Shown: positions 45,911 to 55,138 of the stretch, piece after piece
Numbering within the stretch: position 1 is the first letter of the stretch
Layout of the letters: the number at the start of each line of letters is the position of its first letter
Assembly (NCBI RefSeq): GCF_016900355.1
Contig: NZ_JACJKA010000026.1
Span: 1 to 55,302 of the forward strand
Length of the DNA stretch: 55,302 nucleotides
Source of the DNA: Bacteroides mediterraneensis
GTDB lineage: Bacteria > Bacteroidota > Bacteroidia > Bacteroidales > Bacteroidaceae
Direction of reading: 5' to 3'
The notes under the pieces: model-generated
Seen by the model: the letters and a program-made list of their open reading frames with translations, nothing else
What the model was told of the DNA's origin: nothing
The model's database searches: none
Translations under genes and position numbers: made by a program

Positions 45911-46821
45911 TTCTTTTCTGCAATTCTTAATTTAGCACTGCGTGAACGCGGATTGCGTTGTACCTCGTCATCGCAGGGAGTAATTACCTTATTGTTGATC
46001 AGCTTGAACGGAGTCTGTATGTTTCCGAAAAAGTCTTGTTCTGCTTTTCCTTCTACATTTCCTGTCTTCATGATGTTCTTGACCATTCGGTCCTCCAGCG
46101 AATGATAAGTAATCACGACCAGCCGTCCTCCGGGTTTCAAGGCCTCGGTAGCTGCATAAAGCATTTCTTTCAAGGCCTCCATTTCCTGATTTACTTCTAT
46201 GCGGAGTGCCTGGAATACTTTGGCCAGCTCTTTCTTCTCTCTCTCTTTCCCGTATAGAGGTTTGATAAGGTCGATAAACTCTCCAATCGTTTTTACCGGT
46301 TTCGTGCTCCGGGCCTTCACAAGGACGGAGGCCAGCTTCCGGCTGTTCTTCAACTCTCCGTACAGGTAAAATACGTTGGCCAGTCTTTCCTCTTCGTATG
46401 TGTTGACAATATCGGCCGCAGTGATGCCAGCCCGTTTGTTCATGCGCATGTCCAGTTTCCCGTCGAACCGGAAGGAGAATCCTCTTTCAGAGTCATCAAA
46501 ATGATGGGAAGAAACTCCCAGGTCAGCCAAGATGGCATCTACTTTTTCCACGCCATAATAGCGAAGGAAGTTGTGTAAGTAGCGGAAATTGCTTCTTACA
46601 AAAGTAAACCGTGGGTCGTTGACAATATTTTTCTCGGCATCAGGGTCCTGGTCAAAGCTGAACAGCTTGCTGTTACTGTCCATTTGGCGTAAGATTTCTT
46701 TGGAGTGTCCTCCTCCTCCGAAGGTTACGTCCACGTAGATACCTCCGGGATGGATGTGCATGCCTTCGATACTTTCGTGCAATAATACAGGAATATGATA
46801 TGTCTGTTCAGTCTGTTCCAT
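45907..46821 (-). CDS. rsmH: 16S rRNA m4C1402 methyltransferase
   Basis: Methylates N4 of C1402 in 16S rRNA. The 304-residue protein has the family opening HIPVLLHESIEGMHI, the SAM motif YVDVTFGGGGHSKEIL, ADLGVSSHHFDDSERGFSFR and the C-terminal ITYHSLEDRMVK. It is the first gene of the dcw cluster here; the mraZ gene that often precedes it is absent. Confidence 0.97.
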   Translation of the reverse strand: MEQTEQTYHIPVLLHESIEGMHIHPGGIYVDVTFGGGGHSKEILRQMDSNSKLFSFDQDPDAEKNIVNDPRFTFVRSNFRYLHNFLRYYGVEKVDAILADLGVSSHHFDDSERGFSFRFDGKLDMRMNKRAGITAADIVNTYEEERLANVFYLYGELKNSRKLASVLVKARSTKPVKTIGEFIDLIKPLYGKEREKKELAKVFQALRIEVNQEMEALKEMLYAATEALKPGGRLVVITYHSLEDRMVKNIMKTGNVEGKAEQDFFGNIQTPFKLINNKVITPCDDEVQRNPRSRSAKLRIAEKK

Positions 46822-47088
46822 GCGGTTTTGATTATGAATTCACCTTATTATATATTCAAGCTGTAAAATTAGATATTTCCATAGAATCAATCACTATGTT
46901 TCTGGTAGAAAATTTAAAGAAGTTATCAACAGGTTGTTTAAGGGTTGGATATTTTTCAGGTATGTTTCCAATTTGTATGCAGATTCGAGGCTGGAGAAAT
47001 TTTTTTTGTGTGGATAAGTGTATTTTTTGTGGTAAAATGAATGTGGTTTCAAAAGATACGTTACTTTTGCAAGGTAAACTTTTGTAGA
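46822..47088. other. Divergent control region between the dcw cluster and glsAB
   Basis: An AT-rich 267-bp gap between rsmH and glsA with no open frame resembling MraZ. It contains a perfect DnaA-box sequence on the minus strand (tgtggataa at 47009-47017) and a one-mismatch copy on the plus strand (ttatcaaca at 46923-46931). A dcw promoter is expected here, but I find only an imperfect TAATTTTA on the minus strand near 46862. Confidence 0.5.
47062..47069 (+). promoter_or_regulatory. -7 box of glsA-glsB
   Basis: TACTTTTG matches TAnnTTTG and predicts a start near 47077, twelve nt before the ATG at 47089. No -33 element is clear. Confidence 0.5.
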
Positions 47089-47907
47089 ATGGGTGAAAAT
47101 TCCATATTTTTAATTGATATTGATAAAGTATTAAGGGACAAGGCCGGCAAAAAAGCCGATCGGATACCACGTTTTTTGGTGTCTTATCTGAAGCGTATTA
47201 TACATCAGGACGAGATGAATTCTTTTCTGATTCGTATGTCCGATAAGACGGGGGTCGATTTTTTGGAAGCTTGTATGGAATATCTGGATATTAAGCTGGA
47301 AGTAAGCGGATTGGAGAATCTTCCATCCGACCGTCTGTGCACGTTTGTCTCCAATCATCCGTTGGGAGGACAAGATGGAATTGCTTTAGGATATATGTTA
47401 GGCAAGCATTACGACGGACACATCAAATATCTGGTAAATGACCTGCTGATGAATCTTCATGGCTTGGCTCCCTTGTGCATCCCTATCAATAAAACCGGTG
47501 CCCAGTCGCGTGACTTCCCCAGAATGGTAGAAGTTGGTTTCCATTCAGATTCCCATATTATCATGTTTCCGGCCGGAATCTGTTCCAGAAGACAGAAAGG
47601 AGTGATAAAGGATTTACCCTGGAAAAAGACATTTGTGACCAAGAGTGTGGAAACGCACCGGGATGTGGTGCCTATACATTTTGAAGGGCGTAATTCCAAT
47701 TTCTTTTACAATCTGGCCAATGTATGCAAGTTCTTGGGAATCAAGTTTAATATAGCCATGTTGTATCTGGTAGATGAAATGTATAAGAATCGGCATAAGA
47801 CATTTAAAGTGACAATAGGAAAGCCTATTCCGTGGCAGACATTCGACAAGTCGAAGTCATCGGCAGAGTGGGCGGATTATGTAAGAGAGTTAGTATATAA
47901 ACTGTGA
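47089..47907 (+). CDS. glsA: Glycine-lipid O-acyltransferase GlsA
   Basis: A 272-residue acyltransferase of the PlsC/OlsA type that completes glycine (or flavolipin-like) lipids by adding the second acyl chain. The acceptor-site motif is a Bacteroidota variant, SNHPLGGQDG, with five residues between His and Asp instead of four; the FPAGICSR segment is the second motif. The neighbour glsB and the adjacent dcw cluster recall what I remember of BT3458-BT3459 in B. thetaiotaomicron. The start is ATG 47089, since an in-frame ATG at 47041 precedes the promoter box. Confidence 0.88.
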   Translation: MGENSIFLIDIDKVLRDKAGKKADRIPRFLVSYLKRIIHQDEMNSFLIRMSDKTGVDFLEACMEYLDIKLEVSGLENLPSDRLCTFVSNHPLGGQDGIALGYMLGKHYDGHIKYLVNDLLMNLHGLAPLCIPINKTGAQSRDFPRMVEVGFHSDSHIIMFPAGICSRRQKGVIKDLPWKKTFVTKSVETHRDVVPIHFEGRNSNFFYNLANVCKFLGIKFNIAMLYLVDEMYKNRHKTFKVTIGKPIPWQTFDKSKSSAEWADYVRELVYKL

Positions 47908-47931
47908 AAATACGATTTAATCATAGAGATT

Positions 47932-48921
47932 ATGGAAGATATTATTGCTCCGATTGACAAGGAAGTGCTCAAGTCGGAACTGACCGAGGATAAGCGCTTG
48001 AGATTCACGAATAAGAGCAACAACGAGATTTATATCGTTACATGGAAAAATGCTCCGAACGTCCTGAAAGAAATCGGCCGTTTGCGTGAAATCGCTTTCC
48101 GTGCTGCTGGTGGGGGAACAGGACAGTCGATGGACCTGGATGAGTATGATTTGATGGAAAATCCATACAAGCAGCTGATTGTCTGGAATCCGGAAGCCGA
48201 AGAGATTTTAGGTGGTTACCGGTACCTGCTGGGAGATGAAGTAGAGTTTGATGCCGAAGGAAAACCGGTGTTGGCTACCGCTCACATGTTCAATTTCTCC
48301 GAAAAGTTCCTGAAAGATTATCTGCCTACGACCATTGAGCTGGGACGTTCCTTTGTGACATTGGAGTATCAGTCTACCCGTGCTGGTTCCAAAGGTTTGT
48401 TCGCACTGGATAATTTGTGGGACGGCTTGGGGGCATTGACGGTAATCATGCCTCAGGTGAAATATTTCTTTGGCAAAATGACCATGTACCCCAGCTACAA
48501 TCGTTTGGGACGTGACATGATTCTTTATTTCCTGAAAAAACATTTCAATGATAAAGATGGTTTGATTACTCCGATGCAGCCGTTGCAGATTGAGACTGAC
48601 CCGAAGGTGCTCGAAAAGATATTCTGTTACGATACCTTCAAGGAAGATTATAAGGTGCTGAATACGGAAGTGCGTAAACTGGGATACAATATTCCGCCGT
48701 TGGTCAATGCCTATATGAGTTTGTCACCGACCATGCGTATGTTTGGTACGGCCATCAATTATGGCTTTGGCGATGTGGAAGAAACCGGTATCCTGATTGC
48801 CGTCGACGAGATTCTGGAAGAAAAACGCGTGCGTCACATCGAATCTTACCTGCGTGAGCATCCGGAGGCTTTGCATATCACTTCTGGGGCCAATCCGGTA
48901 GTCAGCAAGATACATAAATAA
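47932..48921 (+). CDS. glsB: Glycine-lipid N-acyltransferase GlsB
   Basis: A 329-residue protein of the GNAT/OlsB (hemolysin-type) family that N-acylates glycine to begin glycine-lipid synthesis. Recognisable parts are LREIAFRAAGGGTGQSMDLD, GGYRYLLGDE, ELGRSFVTLEYQ and the helical FFGKMTMYPSYNRLGRD. These lipids are important for stress survival and colonisation in Bacteroides. The gene follows glsA by 24 bp in one operon. Confidence 0.88.
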   Translation: MEDIIAPIDKEVLKSELTEDKRLRFTNKSNNEIYIVTWKNAPNVLKEIGRLREIAFRAAGGGTGQSMDLDEYDLMENPYKQLIVWNPEAEEILGGYRYLLGDEVEFDAEGKPVLATAHMFNFSEKFLKDYLPTTIELGRSFVTLEYQSTRAGSKGLFALDNLWDGLGALTVIMPQVKYFFGKMTMYPSYNRLGRDMILYFLKKHFNDKDGLITPMQPLQIETDPKVLEKIFCYDTFKEDYKVLNTEVRKLGYNIPPLVNAYMSLSPTMRMFGTAINYGFGDVEETGILIAVDEILEEKRVRHIESYLREHPEALHITSGANPVVSKIHK

Positions 48922-48926
48922 TTTGA

Positions 48927-50258
48927 TTATAAAGCAGGCAGGCTGTTCCCGTTTATTTTCCGGTAGAGGTCGAGGGCATATACATCGGTCATCCCGGAAA
49001 TGTAATCGAGTACAGCCTGTATTTTTTCGTATAAGGTAGGAGCTTGAATATAATATTGGCTGGATACCCGGTTGATCAGAAGCTGTGAATAAGCTTTTTC
49101 CGGATAGCGTACGGCTTCAATCATCAGGTCGATAAGCGTGGTAATCACTTGATAACCGGCCAGTTCAATGTCTACCACATCCTTGGAACAGTAGATTTTC
49201 TCAAAAGCTGTATGCGAACAGTTTTCGTAGGCTCCTCTCACTCTCGGACTCAGTTGTTGAATCAGTGTCCCTTGGAAGGTACCGTCAAGAATGGCTTTCT
49301 CGTTTTCAATAAATGTACGTACACACTCATTGATTAAGACTCCGATGGCCGATGAACGCAGGTAGGCAATCTGTTCGTTGGTATCGTCCACCATCTTGCA
49401 GATGGATTGGATGTGGTCCATCTTTTCAGGAGCAAAAAAGCGGAGGTACAGCTCTTTGGTTTCCTGCGTGGTGAGTATTTTCAGTTTGTGCGCATCCTCG
49501 ATGTCCATCATCTGGTAACAGATGTCGTCGGCGGCTTCTACCAGATACACCAGCGGGTGACGGCAAAATCGTAAGGGCTCTCCTTCCTTGCTGAGCTGTT
49601 TGAGTCCCAGTTCTTGTGCAATCTTCTTGAAACCGTCTTCTTCACTGAGGAAAAATCCGAATTTTTGTTTGCTTCCAGCCAGTTGCGAAGAGAACGGATA
49701 CTTTACGATGGAAGCCAGTGTGGCATAGGTCAGTACGAAACCGCCCGGACGTCTTCCTTGAAACTGGTGTGTCAACAGGCGGAAGGCATTGGCGTTTCCT
49801 TCAAAGTGGGTGAAGTCATCCCATTCTTTGGCAGAAAATTCTTTTTGCAGGCTTCGTCCTTTCCCTTCCGAGAAATAGGTACCGATGGCTTTCTCTCCGG
49901 AATGCCCGAAAGGAGGATTTCCCAAGTCGTGTGCCAGGCAGGCGGCTGCCACGATGGAGCCGATTTCAGAAATATGAGTATGCTGTAGTTCCGGATGCAG
50001 TTTCAGTAATTCTGTCGAAATCTTGTTTCCCAATGAACGTCCCACGCACGACACTTCCAGACTGTGAGTCAGTCGGTTATGGACAAAGATACTTCCCGGA
50101 AGCGGAAATACTTGTGTCTTGTTCTGTAAGCGTCGGAAGGGGGCGGAGAAAATCAGACGGTCATAGTCGCGTTGAAATTCTGTACGGTCTTCTTTACGGT
50201 GTTCGTGAAGGTTTTCCAGCCCAAATCGTTTATTGGATAGTAATTGTTCCCAGTTCAT
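48927..50258 (-). CDS. dgt: dGTP triphosphohydrolase
   Basis: An HD-domain enzyme that cleaves dNTPs to deoxynucleoside and triphosphate. The 443-residue protein has the N-terminal RTEFQRDYDRLIFSAPFRRL, the first HD histidine in HNRLTHSLEVS, the HD pair in CLAHDLGNPPFGHSGE, and later EAADDICYQMMDIEDA. The start is set at ATG 50258 (MNWEQLL); an upstream in-frame ATG at 50375 would add a hydrophobic stretch read from before the promoter. It converges with glsB. Confidence 0.94.
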   Translation of the reverse strand: MNWEQLLSNKRFGLENLHEHRKEDRTEFQRDYDRLIFSAPFRRLQNKTQVFPLPGSIFVHNRLTHSLEVSCVGRSLGNKISTELLKLHPELQHTHISEIGSIVAAACLAHDLGNPPFGHSGEKAIGTYFSEGKGRSLQKEFSAKEWDDFTHFEGNANAFRLLTHQFQGRRPGGFVLTYATLASIVKYPFSSQLAGSKQKFGFFLSEEDGFKKIAQELGLKQLSKEGEPLRFCRHPLVYLVEAADDICYQMMDIEDAHKLKILTTQETKELYLRFFAPEKMDHIQSICKMVDDTNEQIAYLRSSAIGVLINECVRTFIENEKAILDGTFQGTLIQQLSPRVRGAYENCSHTAFEKIYCSKDVVDIELAGYQVITTLIDLMIEAVRYPEKAYSQLLINRVSSQYYIQAPTLYEKIQAVLDYISGMTDVYALDLYRKINGNSLPAL

Positions 50259-50315
50259 GGCGTAACTCCTTTGTGATGTGACATTTAATTTTAAAGAAGC
50301 TCTAAAAGTTAAGTG

Positions 50316-50323
50316 CAAAAATA
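50316..50323 (-). promoter_or_regulatory. -7 box of dgt
   Basis: TATTTTTG on the minus strand, 57 bp before the dgt ATG, lying in the divergent gap with dut. It supports the later start of dgt. Confidence 0.5.
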
Positions 50324-50397
50324 TAAAAAAATGGTAAACGTAACTATTAATTCGGTGGATTGTGTAACTTCGCAACTTTATAAAGGATATAAATAAG

Positions 50398-50832
50398 ATG
50401 AAAATACAGATTATAAATACTTCCCGGCATCCGTTGCCGCAATATGCTACCCCCCAGTCGGCGGGAGTTGATCTTCGTGCTAATCTTGCAGAGCCTATCG
50501 TACTGAAGCCTTTACAGCGTTGTCTGGTACCTACGGGCTTGTTTTTGGCTCTTCCGAAAGGTTATGAAGCACAGGTACGTCCCCGTAGCGGACTGGCTAT
50601 CAAGAAAGGGATTACCGTGCTGAACTCTCCGGGTACGATTGATGCCGATTATCGTGGAGAAATCAATGTGATACTGGTCAACCTGTCGGCTGATGAGTTC
50701 GTGATTGAAGATGGAGAGCGCATCGCTCAGATGGTCATTGCCCGTCACGAACAGGCAGAGTGGGAAGAAGTGGAAGTGTTGGATGAAACGGAACGTGGGG
50801 CAGGAGGATTCGGTCACACGGGAACGGTATAA
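50398..50832 (+). CDS. dut: dUTP diphosphatase
   Basis: Hydrolyses dUTP to dUMP, keeping uracil out of DNA. The 144-residue trimeric dUTPase shows all five motifs: [18 protein letters not shown], the [10 protein letters not shown] loop, GERIAQMVI and the C-terminal Gly-rich [10 protein letters not shown]. It starts an operon with three envelope genes. A near-consensus -7 box (TAACTTCG at 50365-50372) precedes it. Confidence 0.96.
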   Translation: MKIQIINTSRHPLPQYATPQSAGVDLRANLAEPIVLKPLQRCLVPTGLFLALPKGYEAQVRPRSGLAIKKGITVLNSPGTIDADYRGEINVILVNLSADEFVIEDGERIAQMVIARHEQAEWEEVEVLDETERGAGGFGHTGTV

Positions 50833-50845
50833 ATCTTGACTGGGT

Positions 50846-52633
50846 ATGAGAAAATTAATAGGAATCATCGGAATGGTCCTGTTGCTTGTGGCTTGTGGAA
50901 CTACAGGAAGGCAGCAGGCCGCCAAGCATAACCTGGCAAATGAGGACAAAGATCCTTTATCTTATGAACAGCGCAGGAAGTATGATTATTTTTTCCTGGA
51001 GGCTGTCCGTTTAAAACAAAAAGGGGATTACGATGCAGCCTTCGAACTTTATAAGCATTGTCTGGACATTTATCCCAATTCGGGACCTGCTTTGTATGAT
51101 ATCTCCCGGTTTTATATGGTACTGGGGCAAGAAAAGAAAGGCGAAGAAGCACTGAAGAAGGCTGTTCGTTCGGATGAGTCAAACTTCTGGTACAAGCAGA
51201 CATTGGCCGCCTATTACCAGCAGAAACGTGACTGGCCCAAAGCCATTGCCGTGTATGAAGATATGGCACATCAGTTCCCTGCCCGGCTGGAACCGCTTAT
51301 GGCGCTGGTGGATTTGTACAACCAGACCAAGAGTTATGACCAGGTAATTACGGTGTTGAACCGTCTGGAAGAACTGGATGGGAAGTCCGAGCAGATCAGT
51401 ATGGAGAAGTTCCGGATGTACTTGCTGATGGACAATCAGGAACAGGCCTTCAATGAAATTGAAAGTCTGTCGAAGGAATATCCGTACGACTTGCGCTATC
51501 AGACTATTTTAGGTGATGTGTATCTGAACAACAACAAACCCGACGAGGCGTATGCGGTTTACCAGAAAATCTTAAAGGAAGAACCGGGCTATGCACCAGC
51601 CCTGCTGTCAATGGCTTCTTATTACAAACAGTTAGGGAAAGACAGCCTGTACCAGCAACAGCTGGATACCATTTTGCTGAACGATAACGTGGAGTCGGAT
51701 ACCAAAATGAACATCATGCGGCAGCTGATTCTCCAATCGGAACAGACCACAAAAGACAGTACGCAGATTGTGGCCTTGTTCAAGAATATTTTGGCCCGTC
51801 CGCAGCAGAATGCTGATTTGTCGATGCTTTGTGCGCAATATATGATTACCAAGCACATGGATAAGGAGTCTGTGCCGGTGTTGAATCAGGTGTTGTCGCT
51901 CGATCCGGAGAACAAACCGGCCCGTCTGCAACTATTGAGTTATGCCATCCGTGACAATGATTTGGATGAGGTGATTCGTGTGGCGACTCCGGCCTTGCAG
52001 TATAATCCGGATGCGATGGAATTCTACTACTACCTGGGATTGGCCCATTATCAGAAAGAGGAAACAGACAAGGCATTGGAAATCTTCCAAAAAGGATTGA
52101 AACAGGTCAACGAAAAGAGTGACAAGATGATTGTCTCCGATTTTTATGCTATTTTGGGCGATTTGTATCATTCCAAGGAAATGAAGGCTGAGGCCTATGC
52201 GGCTTATGACTCTTCATTGGTGTACAATCCGAATAACATCGGTACGCTCAACAATTATGCTTATTATTTGTCTGTGGAACGGACGCATCTGGACAAGGCG
52301 GAAGAAATGAGTTACAAGACCGTAAAGGCAGAACCGGAGAATTCCACTTACTTGGATACGTATGCGTGGATTTTGTTTGAAAAGAAACGTTACACCGAGG
52401 CTCGCATTTATATTGATCAGGCCATGAAGAATGGAGGAGATAGCAGCCAGGTCATTGTGGAGCATTGTGGTGACATTTACTATATGTTAGGCGAGAAAGA
52501 CAAGGCCTTGGAATACTGGAAGAAAGCCGATGGTATGGAGGTTAAGGAAGGAAATGGAGAAACTCCTCGGACAGAGGCCGAATTGAAGCGCCTGAAACGT
52601 AAAATCGCTTTGAAAGAATACATTGAAGAATGA
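50846..52633 (+). CDS. TPR-repeat lipoprotein
   Basis: A 595-residue lipoprotein with lipobox LLVAC (Cys17). From about residue 45 to the end it is made of TPR-type helix pairs, for example GDYDAAFELYKHCLDIYPNS, KPDEAYAVYQKILKEEPGYA, ETDKALEIFQKGLKQV and KDKALEYWKKADG. It is probably a scaffold at the outer membrane. It is 13 bp behind dut and overlaps the next lipoprotein gene by 4 bp. Confidence 0.9.
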   Translation: MRKLIGIIGMVLLLVACGTTGRQQAAKHNLANEDKDPLSYEQRRKYDYFFLEAVRLKQKGDYDAAFELYKHCLDIYPNSGPALYDISRFYMVLGQEKKGEEALKKAVRSDESNFWYKQTLAAYYQQKRDWPKAIAVYEDMAHQFPARLEPLMALVDLYNQTKSYDQVITVLNRLEELDGKSEQISMEKFRMYLLMDNQEQAFNEIESLSKEYPYDLRYQTILGDVYLNNNKPDEAYAVYQKILKEEPGYAPALLSMASYYKQLGKDSLYQQQLDTILLNDNVESDTKMNIMRQLILQSEQTTKDSTQIVALFKNILARPQQNADLSMLCAQYMITKHMDKESVPVLNQVLSLDPENKPARLQLLSYAIRDNDLDEVIRVATPALQYNPDAMEFYYYLGLAHYQKEETDKALEIFQKGLKQVNEKSDKMIVSDFYAILGDLYHSKEMKAEAYAAYDSSLVYNPNNIGTLNNYAYYLSVERTHLDKAEEMSYKTVKAEPENSTYLDTYAWILFEKKRYTEARIYIDQAMKNGGDSSQVIVEHCGDIYYMLGEKDKALEYWKKADGMEVKEGNGETPRTEAELKRLKRKIALKEYIEE

Positions 52634-53463
52634 AACAGCTGATTCATTGGTTATATATTGTTTGCCTTGTGGCACTGATGTCTGCCTGCGGTACTTCACG
52701 TCATGCGGAGCGTGTGCCGATGATTGGAGGACTGAAGGGGGAGGAATATCAGGAGAAGGTGATTGCTGGTTTTCCACAATGGAACTGTGTGACCGGAAAA
52801 GTGGCCTTGAATTTGCAGACAGGAGGTAGCAAGAATACGAAACTGTCGGCTACGCTCCGAATGAAGAAAGGGGAGGTGATACAATTGTCGGTGGCCCCAT
52901 TGTTGGGCATTGAAGTGGCGCGGCTGGAGATTTCTCCCGAACGTATTCTGGCAGTCGACCGGCTTCATAAGCAATATGTGGAACTTTCGTTCAGCGAACT
53001 GAACCGGATGACCAACCTGAATTTGAGCTTTAATGTGTTGCAGTCGTTGTTCCTGAATGAGATTTTCCTGCCCGGCAAAGACCAGGTGGAAGTGTCCGAC
53101 CTGCACCGCTTCCGGATGACCGCAGAGGGAACACGTGCGCTGTGGGAGGTGAAGGACAGCAAGAAACTGGCTTATCGTTTCTGGACGACGGCCGACAAAG
53201 GCTGGCTGGAAACCACTTCTGTATCGCTTTCGGGGACGGCCTATGCCTTGAAATGGACGTACGAAGATTTCACCAAGTTAGGTCCGGGATATTTCCCCCA
53301 GCACATTTTGGCGGAACTTCAGGGTGCCGGAAAGGAATATAATCTGGACATGCGCCTGTCGCGGATGTCTGTCAATGAAGATTGGGAAACTCGTACGGAG
53401 TTGTCTTCCAAGTATAAGAAAATGGAACTGGTAACCTTGCTGAAAATGTGGTTAGGGAAATGA
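52630..53463 (+). CDS. DUF4292 lipoprotein
   Basis: A 277-residue lipoprotein with lipobox LMSAC (Cys20). The body is rich in beta strands, including the DUF4292 patterns KVALNLQTGG, RMKKGEVIQLSVAPLLGIEVAR and SPERILAVDR, and resembles the LolA/LolB-type half-barrel that handles lipids. A lipoprotein or lipid-transfer role is inferred from the fold. It overlaps both neighbouring genes by 4 bp. Confidence 0.88.
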   Translation: MKQLIHWLYIVCLVALMSACGTSRHAERVPMIGGLKGEEYQEKVIAGFPQWNCVTGKVALNLQTGGSKNTKLSATLRMKKGEVIQLSVAPLLGIEVARLEISPERILAVDRLHKQYVELSFSELNRMTNLNLSFNVLQSLFLNEIFLPGKDQVEVSDLHRFRMTAEGTRALWEVKDSKKLAYRFWTTADKGWLETTSVSLSGTAYALKWTYEDFTKLGPGYFPQHILAELQGAGKEYNLDMRLSRMSVNEDWETRTELSSKYKKMELVTLLKMWLGK

Positions 53464-54767
53464 AGCGTCTGATAGTCATATTCTGTATTTGCCTTTGTAT
53501 GTGTACGCTTTCTGCACAGACTACGCGCAAGATTCGGCAGCTGGAGAAGCAGCGGAATGAGCTGAAACAGCAGATTGCCGAATCGGAAACCTTGTTGCAG
53601 TCTACCAAGAAAGACGTGAAAAGCCAGTTAGGTAATCTGGTTTTGATTTCCGGACAGATAGAGGAACGTCAGAAATACATTCAGACCATTGAAAGTGACG
53701 TGAACAGTATCCAGCAGGAAATAAACCGTCTGGAGAAAGATTTGGTACGGCTTCAGAAAGAACTGGGCGAGAAACGCCAAAAGTACGAGCAGTCTGTGAA
53801 ATACCTTTATCGCAACAAATCCATACAAGACAAGCTGATGTTTATTTTTTCGGCTGAGAACTTCGGGCAGATGTACCGTCGTTTGCGCTATGTACGTGAG
53901 TATGCAGATTACCAGCGTTTGCAGGGCATTCAGGTGCAGCGGAAACAAAAGCAGGTGACCGAGAAAGCTATTTCTTTGAAAAACAGCCGGAAAGCAAAAG
54001 AAGATTTGCTGAAACAGGGAGAAGCCGAGAAGGCTAAACTGGAAGCACAGGAACAGGAACGTAAGCAGATTCTGTCGGGTTTGCAGAAAAAACAGCGCAG
54101 CATCCAGTCGGAACTGGCCAAGAAACGCCGTTCGGCCGATAAGCTGAATGCACAGATTGACCGTTTGATTGAAGAGGAAATTGAAAAGGCCCGTAAGCGG
54201 GCGGAGGAGGAAGCACGCCGGAAAGCGGAAGAAGCCCGGAAAGCAGCTGAGGCCGCGAAAGGAGCGTCCGGCACTTCTGCAGCCAAAACGGAGACCGGCA
54301 AGACCCCTGTAGAGAAATTGGAGGCCTATAAAGTAGATTCGGAAGACCGGCGTTTGTCCAGTGTCTTTGAAAAGAACAAGGGCATTCTTCCGGTGCCGAT
54401 TACCGGTCCCTACGTGGTGGTAGGGCATTACGGCCAATATCAGGTGAAAGGGCTCCGCAATGTGAAGTTGGACAATAAAGGAATGGATATCAAGGGAAAG
54501 GCCGGAGCCAATGCACGTGCCATTTTCGATGGGGAAGTATCGGCTGTTTTCCAGTACAACGGACTGACCAATGTGTTGGTAAGGCATGGAAGTTATATCT
54601 CCGTGTATTGTAACCTGTCTACCGTGCGGGTCAAGAAAGGCAGTCTGGTACGTGCCCGTGACGTACTGGGAGAAGTGCATACCAATGCCGACGGAGAAAC
54701 TATTCTGCATTTCCAGCTCCGCAAGGAGACGGTGAAACTGAATCCGGAACTTTGGATACATCGTTAA
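53460..54767 (+). CDS. EnvC-like murein hydrolase activator (degenerate LytM)
   Basis: A 435-residue secreted protein: a signal peptide ending LSAQ near residue 23, a long coiled coil (25-260), an Ala/Lys-rich linker and a C-terminal M23/LytM domain from about 320. Metal ligands are partly lost: the HxGxD motif reads NKGMDIKG, and YxHL is VYCNLS, though HFQLRK keeps one His. Such domains, as in EnvC, activate amidases instead of cutting peptidoglycan. The start ATG (53460) overlaps the previous stop as ATGA. The family fits daughter-cell separation. Confidence 0.9.
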   Translation: MKRLIVIFCICLCMCTLSAQTTRKIRQLEKQRNELKQQIAESETLLQSTKKDVKSQLGNLVLISGQIEERQKYIQTIESDVNSIQQEINRLEKDLVRLQKELGEKRQKYEQSVKYLYRNKSIQDKLMFIFSAENFGQMYRRLRYVREYADYQRLQGIQVQRKQKQVTEKAISLKNSRKAKEDLLKQGEAEKAKLEAQEQERKQILSGLQKKQRSIQSELAKKRRSADKLNAQIDRLIEEEIEKARKRAEEEARRKAEEARKAAEAAKGASGTSAAKTETGKTPVEKLEAYKVDSEDRRLSSVFEKNKGILPVPITGPYVVVGHYGQYQVKGLRNVKLDNKGMDIKGKAGANARAIFDGEVSAVFQYNGLTNVLVRHGSYISVYCNLSTVRVKKGSLVRARDVLGEVHTNADGETILHFQLRKETVKLNPELWIHR

Positions 54768-54791
54768 AGAACTCTTTTTTATACTTTATGC

Positions 54792-54830
54792 AAAAGCTCC
54801 AGGTGGCTGTGCTGCCTGGGGCTTTTTTTT
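54792..54830 (+). terminator. Terminator after the dut-envC operon
   Basis: Stem aaaagctccaggtgg / ctgcctggggctttt (wobble pairs, loop ctgtg) followed by T8. Confidence 0.85.
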
Positions 54831-54891
54831 GTGTGGAAGGTCTTGCAATAAAGTTTTCAGGACAAGTACGAATTCTTTTCTTTTGCTTGAT

Positions 54892-54989
54892 AATTTCTCT
54901 GTTCCACACTGTGAGATTTGTATCCCACAGTGTGAAATACATATTCCACAGTGTGGTTTATGTATCCCACACTGTGGAACAGAGAAATT
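54892..54989. repeat. 21-bp-period palindrome array, copy B
   Basis: Four CACACTG/CACAGTG cores start at 54905, 54926, 54947 and 54968, exactly 21 bp apart. A 22-bp inverted repeat with one mismatch frames the array (54892-54913 / 54968-54989), beginning aatttctctgtt and ending aacagagaaatt. The whole 98 bp is symmetric about 54940.5. Apart from this array and the terminator, 54768-55138 holds no gene I can support. Confidence 0.9.
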
Positions 54990-55138
54990 ATGCTTGTCTA
55001 TTGCCTTATCTTCTTTTGCATTGGGAAGAAATGCGGAAAAGGTTTGGCAGGTTTTCTGCTGTTCAGCATTGGGGAAGGTATCGGGATGGTATGTGGGCAG
55101 ATGAATGGTTGAGTGTGGTGAATGTATGTCATAAAAAA

